A stretch of DNA of 37,542 nucleotides from Candidatus Bathyarchaeota archaeon (lineage in GTDB: Archaea; Thermoproteota; Bathyarchaeia; TCS64). Made by a program: the position numbers and the translations under genes. The stretch is from contig CP070784.1 in the NCBI GenBank assembly GCA_020346605.1, positions 1,154,788-1,192,329 on the forward strand, in the 5' to 3' direction. Positions 20,042 through 28,049 of the stretch are shown here, piece after piece. How positions within the stretch are numbered: the first letter of the stretch is position 1; the number at the start of each line of letters is the position of its first letter. Under the pieces are notes generated by a model, which was not told where the DNA came from, did no database searches, and worked only from the letters and a program-made list of their open reading frames with translations.

Positions 20042-22564
20042 ATGAGCGTAAAATCACCGGAGGAGTTCTACGGCTTCCAGCCTGGGACCGACCGCAAGCT
20101 CCTCAGATGGGATAAGATCGTTGAGTACTTCTGGCACCTGGACGCGCATCCCTGTGTCGCGGTGGAGGAGCTGGGGAAGTCCACGGAGGGACACCCCTTC
20201 CTACTCGTCGCCATATCCTCGCCCAGGAACATAGGGAACCTTGAGAAGATACGTGAGCAGAGCTGGGCACTCGCCCACCCGAAGGGGCTTAGCGAGAGGA
20301 GCCTGAAAAAAATTCTGAGGGAGGGGAAAGCCGTCGTCTCGATGACGATGAGCGTCCACGCCTCCGAGATCGGGGGGACACAGCTCAGCTCCGAGTTGGC
20401 GTACGGGGTCGCCACCAGCGAGGACCCTGAAGTCAAGAAGATACGCGAAAACACCGTCCTCCTACTGGTCCCCTGCAGCAACCCCGACGGCAACATCAAG
20501 GTCGTCGACTGGTACGACGAGCAGCTGGGCACCGAGTACGAGGGAGGCCCCCTCCCTTTCCTGTATCACAAGTACGTGGGACACGACAACAACAGGGACG
20601 CCTTCCACATCACCCAGGTGGAGTCGGAGCACCTGACCAGGTTCCTGTTCAGGGAGTGGTATCCGCAGGCCCAGGTGGACTTCCACCACATGGGGAGCTA
20701 CTCTGCACGTTTCAGCATCCCTCCGCACATGGACCCCCTTTACGAGGAGGCAGACCCCTTGGTCTGGACGGAGCAGCAGCTCTACGGCGGCACGATGCTG
20801 ATGGAGCTAGAGGCCAGCGGCAAGACAGGTATCGAGACGCAGTCCACGTATCCCGCCGACGGCGGTCCCTACTGGGACGAGTCGCCCATCGCCCACGGCA
20901 TCTGCGGGATGCTCACCGAGTCCGCCTCGGCGAAGCTAGCCACGCCCATGTACATCCACCCCCAGCAGATAGAGCCAGCGAGGAGGGGGAGGCCCGAGAA
21001 CAGGATCCAGATGAACTTCCCCCACCCCTGGCCGGGGGGCTGGTGGAGGCTCAGAGACATCGTGGAGCAGCAGAAGGTAGCCGCCTTCGCCGTGCTCAAG
21101 GCCGCCGCCAACTTCAGGGAGACGGTCCTCGGCAACATGCACCTCAAGGCCAACCGCCAGATAGAGATGGGGGAGACGAAGCCTCCTTACGCGTACATCT
21201 TCCCGCCCGGGCAGCACGACCCCCTCACCGCCCTAGAGCTCCTCGGCAAGCTCCACATGGCCGACGTCGAAGTTCACAGGGCCAAGAGGCCTTTCGTCTA
21301 CGCCGGCGTGAGGTACCCTAGAGGAACATACGTGGTGTTCACCGCCCAGACCTGCAGGGCCTACATCCTGAAGCTCCTCATGGAGACCCACTACCACGAC
21401 GGCCCGCACAGCCGGGGCAGGGACGGCACCCCCCTCTCGCCCTACGACCTCTCCACGGACACCATGGCCGAGTTCATGGGAGTGGAGGTCGTGGAGGTCA
21501 CGGAGCCCATCAAGGGCAGCTTCGAGATGTGCGATGCCATAGAGCTCCCAGAGGGCGGCGTCGAGGAGTCCACCGTGGGCCACTTTCTGGACGGGAGGCT
21601 CAATGCCAGCTTCTCCGCCGTGAACGAGCTCCTCAGGGACGGGAAGAAGGTCCACAGGGTCCTAGAGCCAGTGGGCGACCTCCCGGCCGGCTCATTCTAC
21701 GTCCCCCGCCAGAGGGGCTTGACCAGAAAGCTGAGCGAGCTCGCGGAGAGGTATCACGTCGTCTTCAGGGCCGCGGAGGGCGACGGGTTCGAGAAGAAGC
21801 CCATCAAGATCCTCAGGATCGGCGTCTACCAGAGGTACTGGGGCGGCAACATCGACGAGGGCTGGACCCGGTGGGTGCTGGAGCAGCACGGCTTCGAGTA
21901 CAAGACCCTGATGGACGAGGAGATCAAGGAGGGGGATCTGGCGAAGAGCTACGACGCTATCGTCATCCCAAGCGACGACCGTAAGATCATCGTGGGCAAG
22001 GAGAAGGAGGTGGAGGAGTACTACACCAAGACCAGGCCCAAGGCCGTTGTCCCCAAGTACCCGCCGGAGTACAGGAGCGGCATCGGCGAGGAGGGCGTGG
22101 GGAAGCTCAAGGAGTTCGTGGAGGCTGGGGGGACGCTGCTGACCCTGGGGAAGGCCTCGGAGCTGGCCATAGAGGACCTCAAGCTCCCATTCATCAACGT
22201 GCTGAAGGACGTCAAGCCCAAGGATTTCCACTGCCCCGGCTCCACACTGAAGGTGAAGATCGATGCAGGCCATCCCCTGGCTTACGGAGTCGCCATGGAT
22301 ACGTTGCTCTTGTTCAAGGGCTATCCGGCATTCCAAGTGAGACAAACCCTTGAGAACGAGGACTACGGGATCGTCGTCAGCTACCCGGAGGAGCGGATGC
22401 TCGTGAGCGGTTGGCTCATCGGCGAGGAGAAGATCAGCAACAAGGCGGCGCTGATCGACGCCAAGGTGGGGGAGGGGAGGGTGGTGCTCTACGGCTTCTC
22501 TCCCCAGATGAGGGGCATCACCGCGGCTACCTTCAAGCTGCTCTTCAACGCCCTCCTGGGATAG
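20042..22564 (+). CDS. M14-family zinc carboxypeptidase-like protein
   Basis: An 840-residue metallopeptidase. The M14 zinc site is SVHASEIGG (104-112, His106 and Glu109) with the third ligand in VDFHHMG (212-218). PCSNPDGN (144-151) and GHDNNRDAF (180-188) fit the substrate-binding Asn-Arg region, and GMLTESAS near 305 is the likely catalytic glutamate strand. After about residue 380 come regions outside the peptidase core. The last 250 residues (YDAIVIPSDD, then FVEAGGTLLTLGKASELAIE) look like a class I amidotransferase/DJ-1-type flavodoxin-like domain that is common at the end of large M14 proteins. No signal peptide or anchor is visible, so it is either cytosolic or exported by an unrecognised route. 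It should remove C-terminal residues from peptides. Start ATG 20042 fits the TATA box. Confidence 0.85.
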   Translation: MSVKSPEEFYGFQPGTDRKLLRWDKIVEYFWHLDAHPCVAVEELGKSTEGHPFLLVAISSPRNIGNLEKIREQSWALAHPKGLSERSLKKILREGKAVVSMTMSVHASEIGGTQLSSELAYGVATSEDPEVKKIRENTVLLLVPCSNPDGNIKVVDWYDEQLGTEYEGGPLPFLYHKYVGHDNNRDAFHITQVESEHLTRFLFREWYPQAQVDFHHMGSYSARFSIPPHMDPLYEEADPLVWTEQQLYGGTMLMELEASGKTGIETQSTYPADGGPYWDESPIAHGICGMLTESASAKLATPMYIHPQQIEPARRGRPENRIQMNFPHPWPGGWWRLRDIVEQQKVAAFAVLKAAANFRETVLGNMHLKANRQIEMGETKPPYAYIFPPGQHDPLTALELLGKLHMADVEVHRAKRPFVYAGVRYPRGTYVVFTAQTCRAYILKLLMETHYHDGPHSRGRDGTPLSPYDLSTDTMAEFMGVEVVEVTEPIKGSFEMCDAIELPEGGVEESTVGHFLDGRLNASFSAVNELLRDGKKVHRVLEPVGDLPAGSFYVPRQRGLTRKLSELAERYHVVFRAAEGDGFEKKPIKILRIGVYQRYWGGNIDEGWTRWVLEQHGFEYKTLMDEEIKEGDLAKSYDAIVIPSDDRKIIVGKEKEVEEYYTKTRPKAVVPKYPPEYRSGIGEEGVGKLKEFVEAGGTLLTLGKASELAIEDLKLPFINVLKDVKPKDFHCPGSTLKVKIDAGHPLAYGVAMDTLLLFKGYPAFQVRQTLENEDYGIVVSYPEERMLVSGWLIGEEKISNKAALIDAKVGEGRVVLYGFSPQMRGITAATFKLLFNALLG

Positions 22565-22635
22565 ACAGATACACATCCCCCTTTTTCCGAAGGTGTGAGA
22601 AACACTAAATTCGGATCCATCACATTTTTCAGTAG

Positions 22636-23604
22636 ATGAGAATAGACACTGCGGATTCTTGGCAGCAATACCTCGAAAGCTGGTCGCGCTGCATGAGGGA
22701 CACGTACTGGTTCAAGGAGCGGTGCTTCTTCGACTACAGCAGGGAGGAGGAGACGGAGGCCCTTCGGGAGGAATTCAAGAAAGGGGACAACATCTTCCTC
22801 ATCGCCTCGGACGACTGTGGCGACACGCTGGGCACCCTGGGCATAAGGATCAAGGGCGAACGCGGCGTTATCAGGCGATGGGAGCCGGCCGTCCCGCTCG
22901 TGCTCAGGGACAGCGGCGTCGGCGAGAGCCTTCTGGAGGAGGGCGTGAGGTTTGCGCGGGAACAAGGGGTACGGAGGCTGACGGCCACATTGCGCTATCC
23001 TCACGATTCGGAGAAGCCCTGGTGTGGAGGACTCTACAATGGACTGTGCTTCAGGGAAAAAAAGCCAGGGCTACAGCTGATATTACGGCTTAACGGGGAG
23101 AGATACGAGCCGCCTCTGAACCTCGAAACCTTACCCTGCGACGATTTCTCGGACATGGGGATCACAAGCTTCGTCATCAGATGCTTCGCAACTACCCCCG
23201 AGGACATCGCCGTCCATGGTGACGACAAGAACGTCTCAGACCTTGTCTCGGCAGAGAGGGTGATCCGGTTCCAGAGAGGAGGCGGTTTGGGCTACAGCCC
23301 CTCCGATTTGAGAAGAGTCGCTCTCGTGGACGGTGAGCCGGCAGGGTTCATCAGGAACTTCATACCGGATGATCCTTACAGGCCGAGGTTCGGCCTCATT
23401 GGGCAGCTCGGCGTCTTCCCAGAGTACCGAAGACGGGGTATTGGTATCTCACTGGTCATGGACTCCCTGAACACCCTCAAAAAGAAAAGTTGCGAATACG
23501 CATACGTAGGTACCCCACAGTCGAACCATGCTGCGATCAATTTGTACGAGAAGATAGGCTTCAGGCCCATCTTCAAGATAATCTTCTGTGAAAAAAATTG
23601 TTGA
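22636..23604 (+). CDS. Tandem GNAT-family acetyltransferase
   Basis: A 322-residue protein that appears to contain two GNAT folds. The C-terminal one is intact: IGQLGVFPEYRRRGIGIS (about 255-272) has the acetyl-CoA-binding RRxxGxG pattern, followed by SNHAAINLYEKIGF, the usual end of the fold. The N-terminal half (LGTLGIRIKGERGVIRR, then GVGESLLEEGVRFAREQG) keeps the GNAT layout but its CoA loop is degenerate. It transfers acyl groups from acyl-CoA to an amine; substrate unknown. It stands between two convergent or unrelated units. Base composition is slightly less GC-rich toward the 3' end. Confidence 0.8.
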   Translation: MRIDTADSWQQYLESWSRCMRDTYWFKERCFFDYSREEETEALREEFKKGDNIFLIASDDCGDTLGTLGIRIKGERGVIRRWEPAVPLVLRDSGVGESLLEEGVRFAREQGVRRLTATLRYPHDSEKPWCGGLYNGLCFREKKPGLQLILRLNGERYEPPLNLETLPCDDFSDMGITSFVIRCFATTPEDIAVHGDDKNVSDLVSAERVIRFQRGGGLGYSPSDLRRVALVDGEPAGFIRNFIPDDPYRPRFGLIGQLGVFPEYRRRGIGISLVMDSLNTLKKKSCEYAYVGTPQSNHAAINLYEKIGFRPIFKIIFCEKNC

Positions 23605-23636
23605 TGCGAGTGCGATATCGAAGCGTTGGGGGAAGA

Positions 23637-23927
23637 CTATGTCCCCTTGGTGAAGAGCTCGACATAGTTACAGAGGGTGCACCTGAACCCCCTCAGCCCC
23701 ATCCGCCTCGTCTCGTCCCTCTTGAAGATGATGCCTGTCTTCTTCCCGGTCTTCTCCTCCCAGAAGATGGTCTCATTGACGCCCTGAGTCGTCGAGAACT
23801 CGGGCACGGGTATCCCTGAGAAGGGCATGTTAGACTGGACGCTACTGCGCTCCGCGAAATAACTTAGCTCCCCATCGACCATGTTCCCGCCACACTTGGG
23901 GCACATCTGTTGAACTGACATCGCCAT
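23637..23927 (-). CDS. Small zinc-ribbon protein coupled to the amidase
   Basis: A 96-residue protein with CPKCGG near the N terminus and CTLC near the C terminus, forming one four-cysteine zinc ribbon split by about 65 residues. I place the start at ATG 23927 because it overlaps the amidase stop as TGATG and has GGAGG seven bases upstream; the frame can be extended one codon to a TTG. No enzyme motif is seen. Translation is coupled to the acetamidase-like gene, so an accessory or regulatory role for that enzyme is possible. The family is not known to me. Confidence 0.65.
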   Translation of the reverse strand: MAMSVQQMCPKCGGNMVDGELSYFAERSSVQSNMPFSGIPVPEFSTTQGVNETIFWEEKTGKKTGIIFKRDETRRMGLRGFRCTLCNYVELFTKGT

Positions 23928-24811
23928 CAATCCTCCAGATATCTCCTGTCGAGCTTCACAACCACCGTGTACAGGGGGTCCACGATCTGGGCGATCCTGG
24001 CCCTGGCTGCGAGGCTCAGGAACATGTAGGCGTCCTCCCTCTCCCAGCCGTAGTCCGAAGCCATCCAGTCCACCATCTCCCTAAACGCCTGGCGCGCCGC
24101 GTCCTCCAGAGGCCGGGCGCTGCCCACCGTCATGATCTCGTCATCGGACTCCACCCTGGGCCAGCCGATGGTCCTATCCTTCTCTAGGCCAAGCCTCAGG
24201 GTCACCACCGCCGGGATCTCGACCGCCACGCCGCAGACCTCGCCGTCACCTTGCACGGCGTGGACGTCGCCGAGGGCGAACAGGGCGCCTGGTCTGAATA
24301 CGGGGAGCATGAGGGTGTTCCCCGGTCTGATGTCCGGGCAGTCCATGTTACCGCCGTGCGTCCCCGGCGAGAGGGTGGTTATGGCCTCGAAGTAGGGGGA
24401 GACACCGATCGTGCCGATGAAGGGGTCGGCCTCGATCTCCAGGGTCCTCCCGTCCTCGGTCACGTAGTGGATCATGCCGTCCCTGATCTCGCACTCCTTC
24501 CTCCTGGGCTCAAACAGGTTCAGCCAGCCCTCCAGGGCGCCGAAGCCGGAGACGATTGCAGTGACCCCCTTATCGGGCATCTCGATGTCCATTATCTCCA
24601 CGACGAGAGTGTCCCCCCTCTCGGCCCCCTCGATCTCGATTGGACCTGTGACGGGGTTCGTGACCCTTGTGAGGGCGTCCCATGTTTCCACCTCCACCAC
24701 CTCCCCAGGTTTCACGCTGGCGATGGGGGGCACGTGGGGTCCGAGGACCGAGTCCACTAGCCGGTCCAGCTTCTCGACGGGCTTCCTCTCAATTCTCCTC
24801 ACCATGACCAT
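23927..24811 (-). CDS. Acetamidase/formamidase family amidohydrolase
   Basis: A 294-residue FmdA/AmdA-family enzyme that hydrolyses short amides to an acid plus ammonia. The diagnostic HGGNMDCPD (152-160) lies after SPYFEAITTLSPG, and VNG-type strand VKPGEVVEVETWDA and GDVHAVQGDGEVCG (the metal-binding glycine-rich loop) are present. I start at ATG 24811 rather than an upstream GTG at 24856, because the TATA box falls inside that extra stretch and the ATG is then leaderless. It supplies ammonia and carboxylate, in line with the peptide- and amide-using gene set nearby. Confidence 0.85.
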   Translation of the reverse strand: MVMVRRIERKPVEKLDRLVDSVLGPHVPPIASVKPGEVVEVETWDALTRVTNPVTGPIEIEGAERGDTLVVEIMDIEMPDKGVTAIVSGFGALEGWLNLFEPRRKECEIRDGMIHYVTEDGRTLEIEADPFIGTIGVSPYFEAITTLSPGTHGGNMDCPDIRPGNTLMLPVFRPGALFALGDVHAVQGDGEVCGVAVEIPAVVTLRLGLEKDRTIGWPRVESDDEIMTVGSARPLEDAARQAFREMVDWMASDYGWEREDAYMFLSLAARARIAQIVDPLYTVVVKLDRRYLED

Positions 24812-24840
24812 TGCACCGTTCTTGAGTGGTCGAGGAGGCG

Positions 24841-24848
24841 ATAAAACT
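24841..24848 (-). promoter_or_regulatory. TATA box for the amidase
   Basis: Minus-strand AGTTTTAT, 30-37 bases upstream of the ATG at 24811. Confidence 0.5.
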
Positions 24849-24872
24849 GTTCGCACCGTGTCTAATAGGAAA

Positions 24873-24880
24873 GAATAAAA
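24873..24880 (+). promoter_or_regulatory. TATA box for L12/P1
   Basis: GAATAAAA, with transcription expected near 24903, giving an unusually long leader of about 40 bases for this genome. The amidase and L12 promoters are back to back about 25 bases apart. Confidence 0.5.
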
Positions 24881-24910
24881 GCTGGTTCTATGCTCCTTAG
24901 TTTACGGTTC

Positions 24911-24926
24911 GATAGACCTGTCTATC
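24911..24926 (+). repeat. Palindrome in the L12/P1 leader
   Basis: GATAGAC and GTCTATC separated by two bases. In RNA this folds into a six-pair stem with a CCUG loop, about 17 bases before the start codon. It could be a protein-binding or translation-control hairpin. Confidence 0.5.
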
Positions 24927-24943
24927 AGATTGAGGTGAAAGGT

Positions 24944-25243
24944 ATGGAATACATGTATGCCGCCATGTTGCTCCACAGCGCGGGCAAGGAGATCGATGAG
25001 GGTTCGGTCACGAACATCCTCAACGCGGCCGGAATCAGTCCGGACGGAGTCAGGGTCAAGGCCCTCGTTGCCGCCCTCGCAGAGGTCGACATCGAGGAGG
25101 CGCTCAAGGCTCCCGTCCTCACTGCTGCCGCCGCCACTCCCGTCGCCGCCCCTGCCGCTGACGAGGAGGAGGCGGAGAAGACCGAGGAAGAGGAGGAGGA
25201 AGAGGAAGACCTCCAGGGCCTCAGCGCCCTCTTCGGTAGGTAA
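24944..25243 (+). CDS. rpl12: Ribosomal stalk protein L12/P1
   Basis: A 99-residue P1-type protein that recruits translational GTPases. [17 protein letters not shown] is the conserved dimerisation start, followed by [18 protein letters not shown], an Ala/Pro hinge, an acidic run of Glu and the factor-binding tail [11 protein letters not shown]. The true start is ATG 24944, with GAGGTG nine bases upstream; an open frame reaching back to 24890 is leader sequence. It is separated from L10 by about 14 kb but kept next to alaS, an arrangement I recall from other TACK archaea where L12 precedes alaS. Confidence 0.95.
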   Translation: MEYMYAAMLLHSAGKEIDEGSVTNILNAAGISPDGVRVKALVAALAEVDIEEALKAPVLTAAAATPVAAPAADEEEAEKTEEEEEEEEDLQGLSALFGR

Positions 25244-25249
25244 CCAAAG

Positions 25250-25255
25250 TTTTTT
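25250..25255 (+). terminator. T-tract between L12 and alaS
   Basis: Six T residues seven bases after the L12 stop, likely attenuating read-through into alaS. Confidence 0.5.
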
Positions 25256-25295
25256 CCGCTCCCCGATACCATCCCACAGAGGGAGAATGACCTAG

Positions 25296-28025
25296 ATGCA
25301 GGTACCACCAGACGAGTTCAGGTTACCCTTTTTCGCGGAAGAGGGCTATGTAAGGAAGTCATGCCCAGGTTGCGGCCTCCACTACTGGACCCAGGACCCC
25401 GATGCTGATAACTGCGGCGACGCGCCCTGCGTCGACTACACGTTCATCGGAGATTCCCCGGTCAACAGGCCTTACGACGTACCTGAGATGAGGGAGAAGT
25501 TCCTCTCATTCTTCGAGAAGCACGACCACAAGCGCATCAGTCCTTACCCTGTCGTCGCCAGATGGCGCGACGACCTCATGGTAACCATAGCCAGCATCAT
25601 CGACTTCCAGCCCTATGTCACCGAGGGCATCCTCCCACCCCCCGCCAACCCACTCGTCATCAGCCAGCCCTGCCTAAGGTTTGAGGACATCGACCTCGTT
25701 GGCATCACAATGGGGAGGCACCTCACCATGTTCGAGATGGGGGGACATCACGCATTCAACTTCGAGGGCCAGCCCCAAGTCTACTGGAAGGACCAGACGA
25801 TACGCTACCACCACGAGCTCCTCGTCAAGGAGCTCGGTGTCCCCAGCGAGCTAGTCACATACAAGGAGGGGCTCTGGAGCGGTGGAGGAAACGCCGGCTA
25901 CGACGTCGAAGGCTGCGTGGGCGGCCTAGAGATCTCGACCTTGGTCTTCATGATGTACAGGGTCATCGGCGACAGGATGGAGCCCATGCCTATCAAGGTC
26001 GTAGACACCGGCTACGGCATAGAGAGGTGGGCGTGGCTGAGCCAGGGAGGACCGAGCGCCTTCCACGCCATCTACGGTTCCCTGCTGGACAAGGCGGTGA
26101 AATGGGCCGGCATCGAGCTCGACAACGAGCTTCTCTCCGAGCTGACGAAGCACTCGTATCTCATCGATCTCGAGAACAAGGCGGAGGAGAGGAGGAAGAT
26201 CGCCAAGAGAATCGGCATGGATTACGACGATCTGGTCAAGACCTTGGGCCCCATTGAGGGAATATACGCAGCCCTCGACCATACGAAGGCCTTGGCTTTC
26301 ATCCTGAGCGAAGGGGTAGTCCCCAGCAACGTCAAGGAGGGATATCTGAACAGGATGCTCTTCCGCCGGGGATACAGGCTCCTCCGAAGGGCTGGTATCG
26401 AGGACAGGCTAGCGGACCTCGTTGACGCCCAGATCGGCTTCTGGAGCGGTGACTTCCCCCAGCTCAGGTCCATGCGGGAGGAGATCCTAGAGATGGTCGG
26501 TGTGGAGGAGAAAAAATACCTGGATACTCTCAGCAGGGGCTCGGGGCTCGTGAAACGGTATCTGAGGGAGCACAAGGAGATCCCCGGGCACCAGCTCGTC
26601 GAGTTCTACGACTCCCACGGACTCACGCCAGAGGATGTAAGCGAAGTGGCTTCGGAGTTGGGAGTCGAGATAAACATACCGGCAGACTTCTACACTCAAG
26701 TCTCCATGAGGCACATGGACGCGAAGCACGAGGACGAGGAGACCACGGAGTCCGACCTCGTGGACAAGGTCACGGGGTACAAGGTAACCAGACGCCTGTT
26801 CTACGAAGACACTTACCTGAGGGAGTTCAAGGCGGAGATCTTGGGCATCATAGACGGCAGACACCTCATCCTAGACCAGACAGCCTTCTACGTAGAGAGC
26901 GGTGGACAAGTTTCGGACCGGGGTATGCTGTACGCGGGCTCGAAGGAGATTGAGGTCATCAACGTCCAGTCCGTGGAGGGGGTGATCCTTCACGAGATCG
27001 ATGAGCCATCTTTAAGGAAAGGCGACAGGGTGAGGGGAGTTATCGACTGGGACAGGCGCATCGCCCTGATGAGGGGCCACACAGCCACACACATAATCCT
27101 CGGAGCGGCGCGCAGGGTGCTCGGGGAACACGCGTGGCAGGCCGGTGCCAGTAAGACGGTGGAGCGCAGCCGCCTCGACATCAGCCACTACAGCAGGCTT
27201 ACTCGGACGCAGATCGATCGGATAGAGGAGCTAGCCAACGCCGTCGTACGCGAGGGGAGGCCAGTGAGCTGCAAGTTCATGCAGAGGAACAGGGCCGAGG
27301 AGCAGTACGGGTTCAGGCTGTACCAAGGAGGGGTCGTACCCGGCAAGGAGATCAGGGTGGTGGACATGGGCGACTGGGACGTCGAGGCCTGCGGGGGCAC
27401 GCACCTCGCGAACACCTCGGAGGCCGGTCTCATCAAGATCGTCGGCACCGAGAGGGTCCAAGACGGCATCGAGCGCCTCATTTATGCGGTGGGCCCCCAC
27501 GCACTTACCGAGGTCCAGAGAAGAGAAGCCATCCTAATGGACGCTGCCGAGCAACTCGGCAGCCCCTATATGGAAGTTGGCACCTCAACCGCTAGCATAA
27601 TGGACCAAAATAAGCAACTCAAAAGCCAGCTCGAGGCCCTACGAAGGACTGTATCGAGAGAGAAGGCTGAAGCACTCCTCGAAGAAGCAAAACTGGTTGA
27701 AGGAGTCAAGCTGGTTTTCTACTCGGACGAAGTGGACATCGAGTTACTGATCGAACTCGGGAACGCTCTGGAGGAGAAGGAGCCTGATACCGTCGCCGTG
27801 ATGCTCTCAAGCACTCAGCGTAGATCCGCGGTGAAAGTGGGCAAGGGAGCGATGGCGAAAGGCATCCACGCCGGACAGCTGACCTCCGAGCTGGCAGAGA
27901 TCATCGGCGGAGGGGGAGGCGGCGCACCCCACTTCGGTCAGGGCGGCGGCGGAGACCCCGATAAGTTCAAGGAAGGAATGGACGAGGTACGGGAAGCCGT
28001 TAAGAAGCAGCTGAAGAAGAAATGA
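25296..28025 (+). CDS. alaS: Alanyl-tRNA synthetase, archaeal type
   Basis: A 909-residue AlaRS. Archaeal features are the N-terminal Cys-rich segment (KSCPGCGLHYW and DNCGDAPCVDYTF) before the catalytic core. Class II motifs follow (MTIASIIDFQPYV-type motif region, RFEDIDLVG, GYGIERWAW). The editing domain has the zinc-binding pair HTATHIILGA (about 595-604) and CGGTH (about 695-699). The C-terminal oligomerisation domain includes a Gly-rich GGGGGG…GQGGGG stretch, then a Lys-rich end. The ATG at 25296 is immediately preceded by a two-codon ATG ACC TAG mini-frame. The 3' end nearly touches the convergent SelA-like gene. Confidence 0.95.
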   Translation: MQVPPDEFRLPFFAEEGYVRKSCPGCGLHYWTQDPDADNCGDAPCVDYTFIGDSPVNRPYDVPEMREKFLSFFEKHDHKRISPYPVVARWRDDLMVTIASIIDFQPYVTEGILPPPANPLVISQPCLRFEDIDLVGITMGRHLTMFEMGGHHAFNFEGQPQVYWKDQTIRYHHELLVKELGVPSELVTYKEGLWSGGGNAGYDVEGCVGGLEISTLVFMMYRVIGDRMEPMPIKVVDTGYGIERWAWLSQGGPSAFHAIYGSLLDKAVKWAGIELDNELLSELTKHSYLIDLENKAEERRKIAKRIGMDYDDLVKTLGPIEGIYAALDHTKALAFILSEGVVPSNVKEGYLNRMLFRRGYRLLRRAGIEDRLADLVDAQIGFWSGDFPQLRSMREEILEMVGVEEKKYLDTLSRGSGLVKRYLREHKEIPGHQLVEFYDSHGLTPEDVSEVASELGVEINIPADFYTQVSMRHMDAKHEDEETTESDLVDKVTGYKVTRRLFYEDTYLREFKAEILGIIDGRHLILDQTAFYVESGGQVSDRGMLYAGSKEIEVINVQSVEGVILHEIDEPSLRKGDRVRGVIDWDRRIALMRGHTATHIILGAARRVLGEHAWQAGASKTVERSRLDISHYSRLTRTQIDRIEELANAVVREGRPVSCKFMQRNRAEEQYGFRLYQGGVVPGKEIRVVDMGDWDVEACGGTHLANTSEAGLIKIVGTERVQDGIERLIYAVGPHALTEVQRREAILMDAAEQLGSPYMEVGTSTASIMDQNKQLKSQLEALRRTVSREKAEALLEEAKLVEGVKLVFYSDEVDIELLIELGNALEEKEPDTVAVMLSSTQRRSAVKVGKGAMAKGIHAGQLTSELAEIIGGGGGGAPHFGQGGGGDPDKFKEGMDEVREAVKKQLKKK

Positions 28026-28049
28026 GATCGATAGGTTAGAGTCTCATTT
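28020..28049. repeat. Inverted repeat across the convergent alaS/SelA-like stops
   Basis: AAATGAGA (28020-28027) and TCTCATTT (28042-28049) form a perfect eight-base inverted repeat with a 14-base loop. It overlaps the alaS stop codon and the last codons of the minus-strand gene, and is followed by TTC on the plus strand. It may end transcription in both directions. Confidence 0.4.

Noticed and set aside
21692..22576. Minus-strand open frame opposite the M14 peptidase C-terminal part
   Set aside because: Shadow frame; the plus-strand protein continues through with domain-like sequence.
24812..24856. Extended N terminus of the amidase from a GTG
   Set aside because: The stretch contains the promoter and is not needed for the fold.
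24890..24943. Extended start of L12/P1 at 24890
   Set aside because: The extra residues do not match L12, the family starts at MEYMYAA, and GAGGTG precedes ATG 24944.
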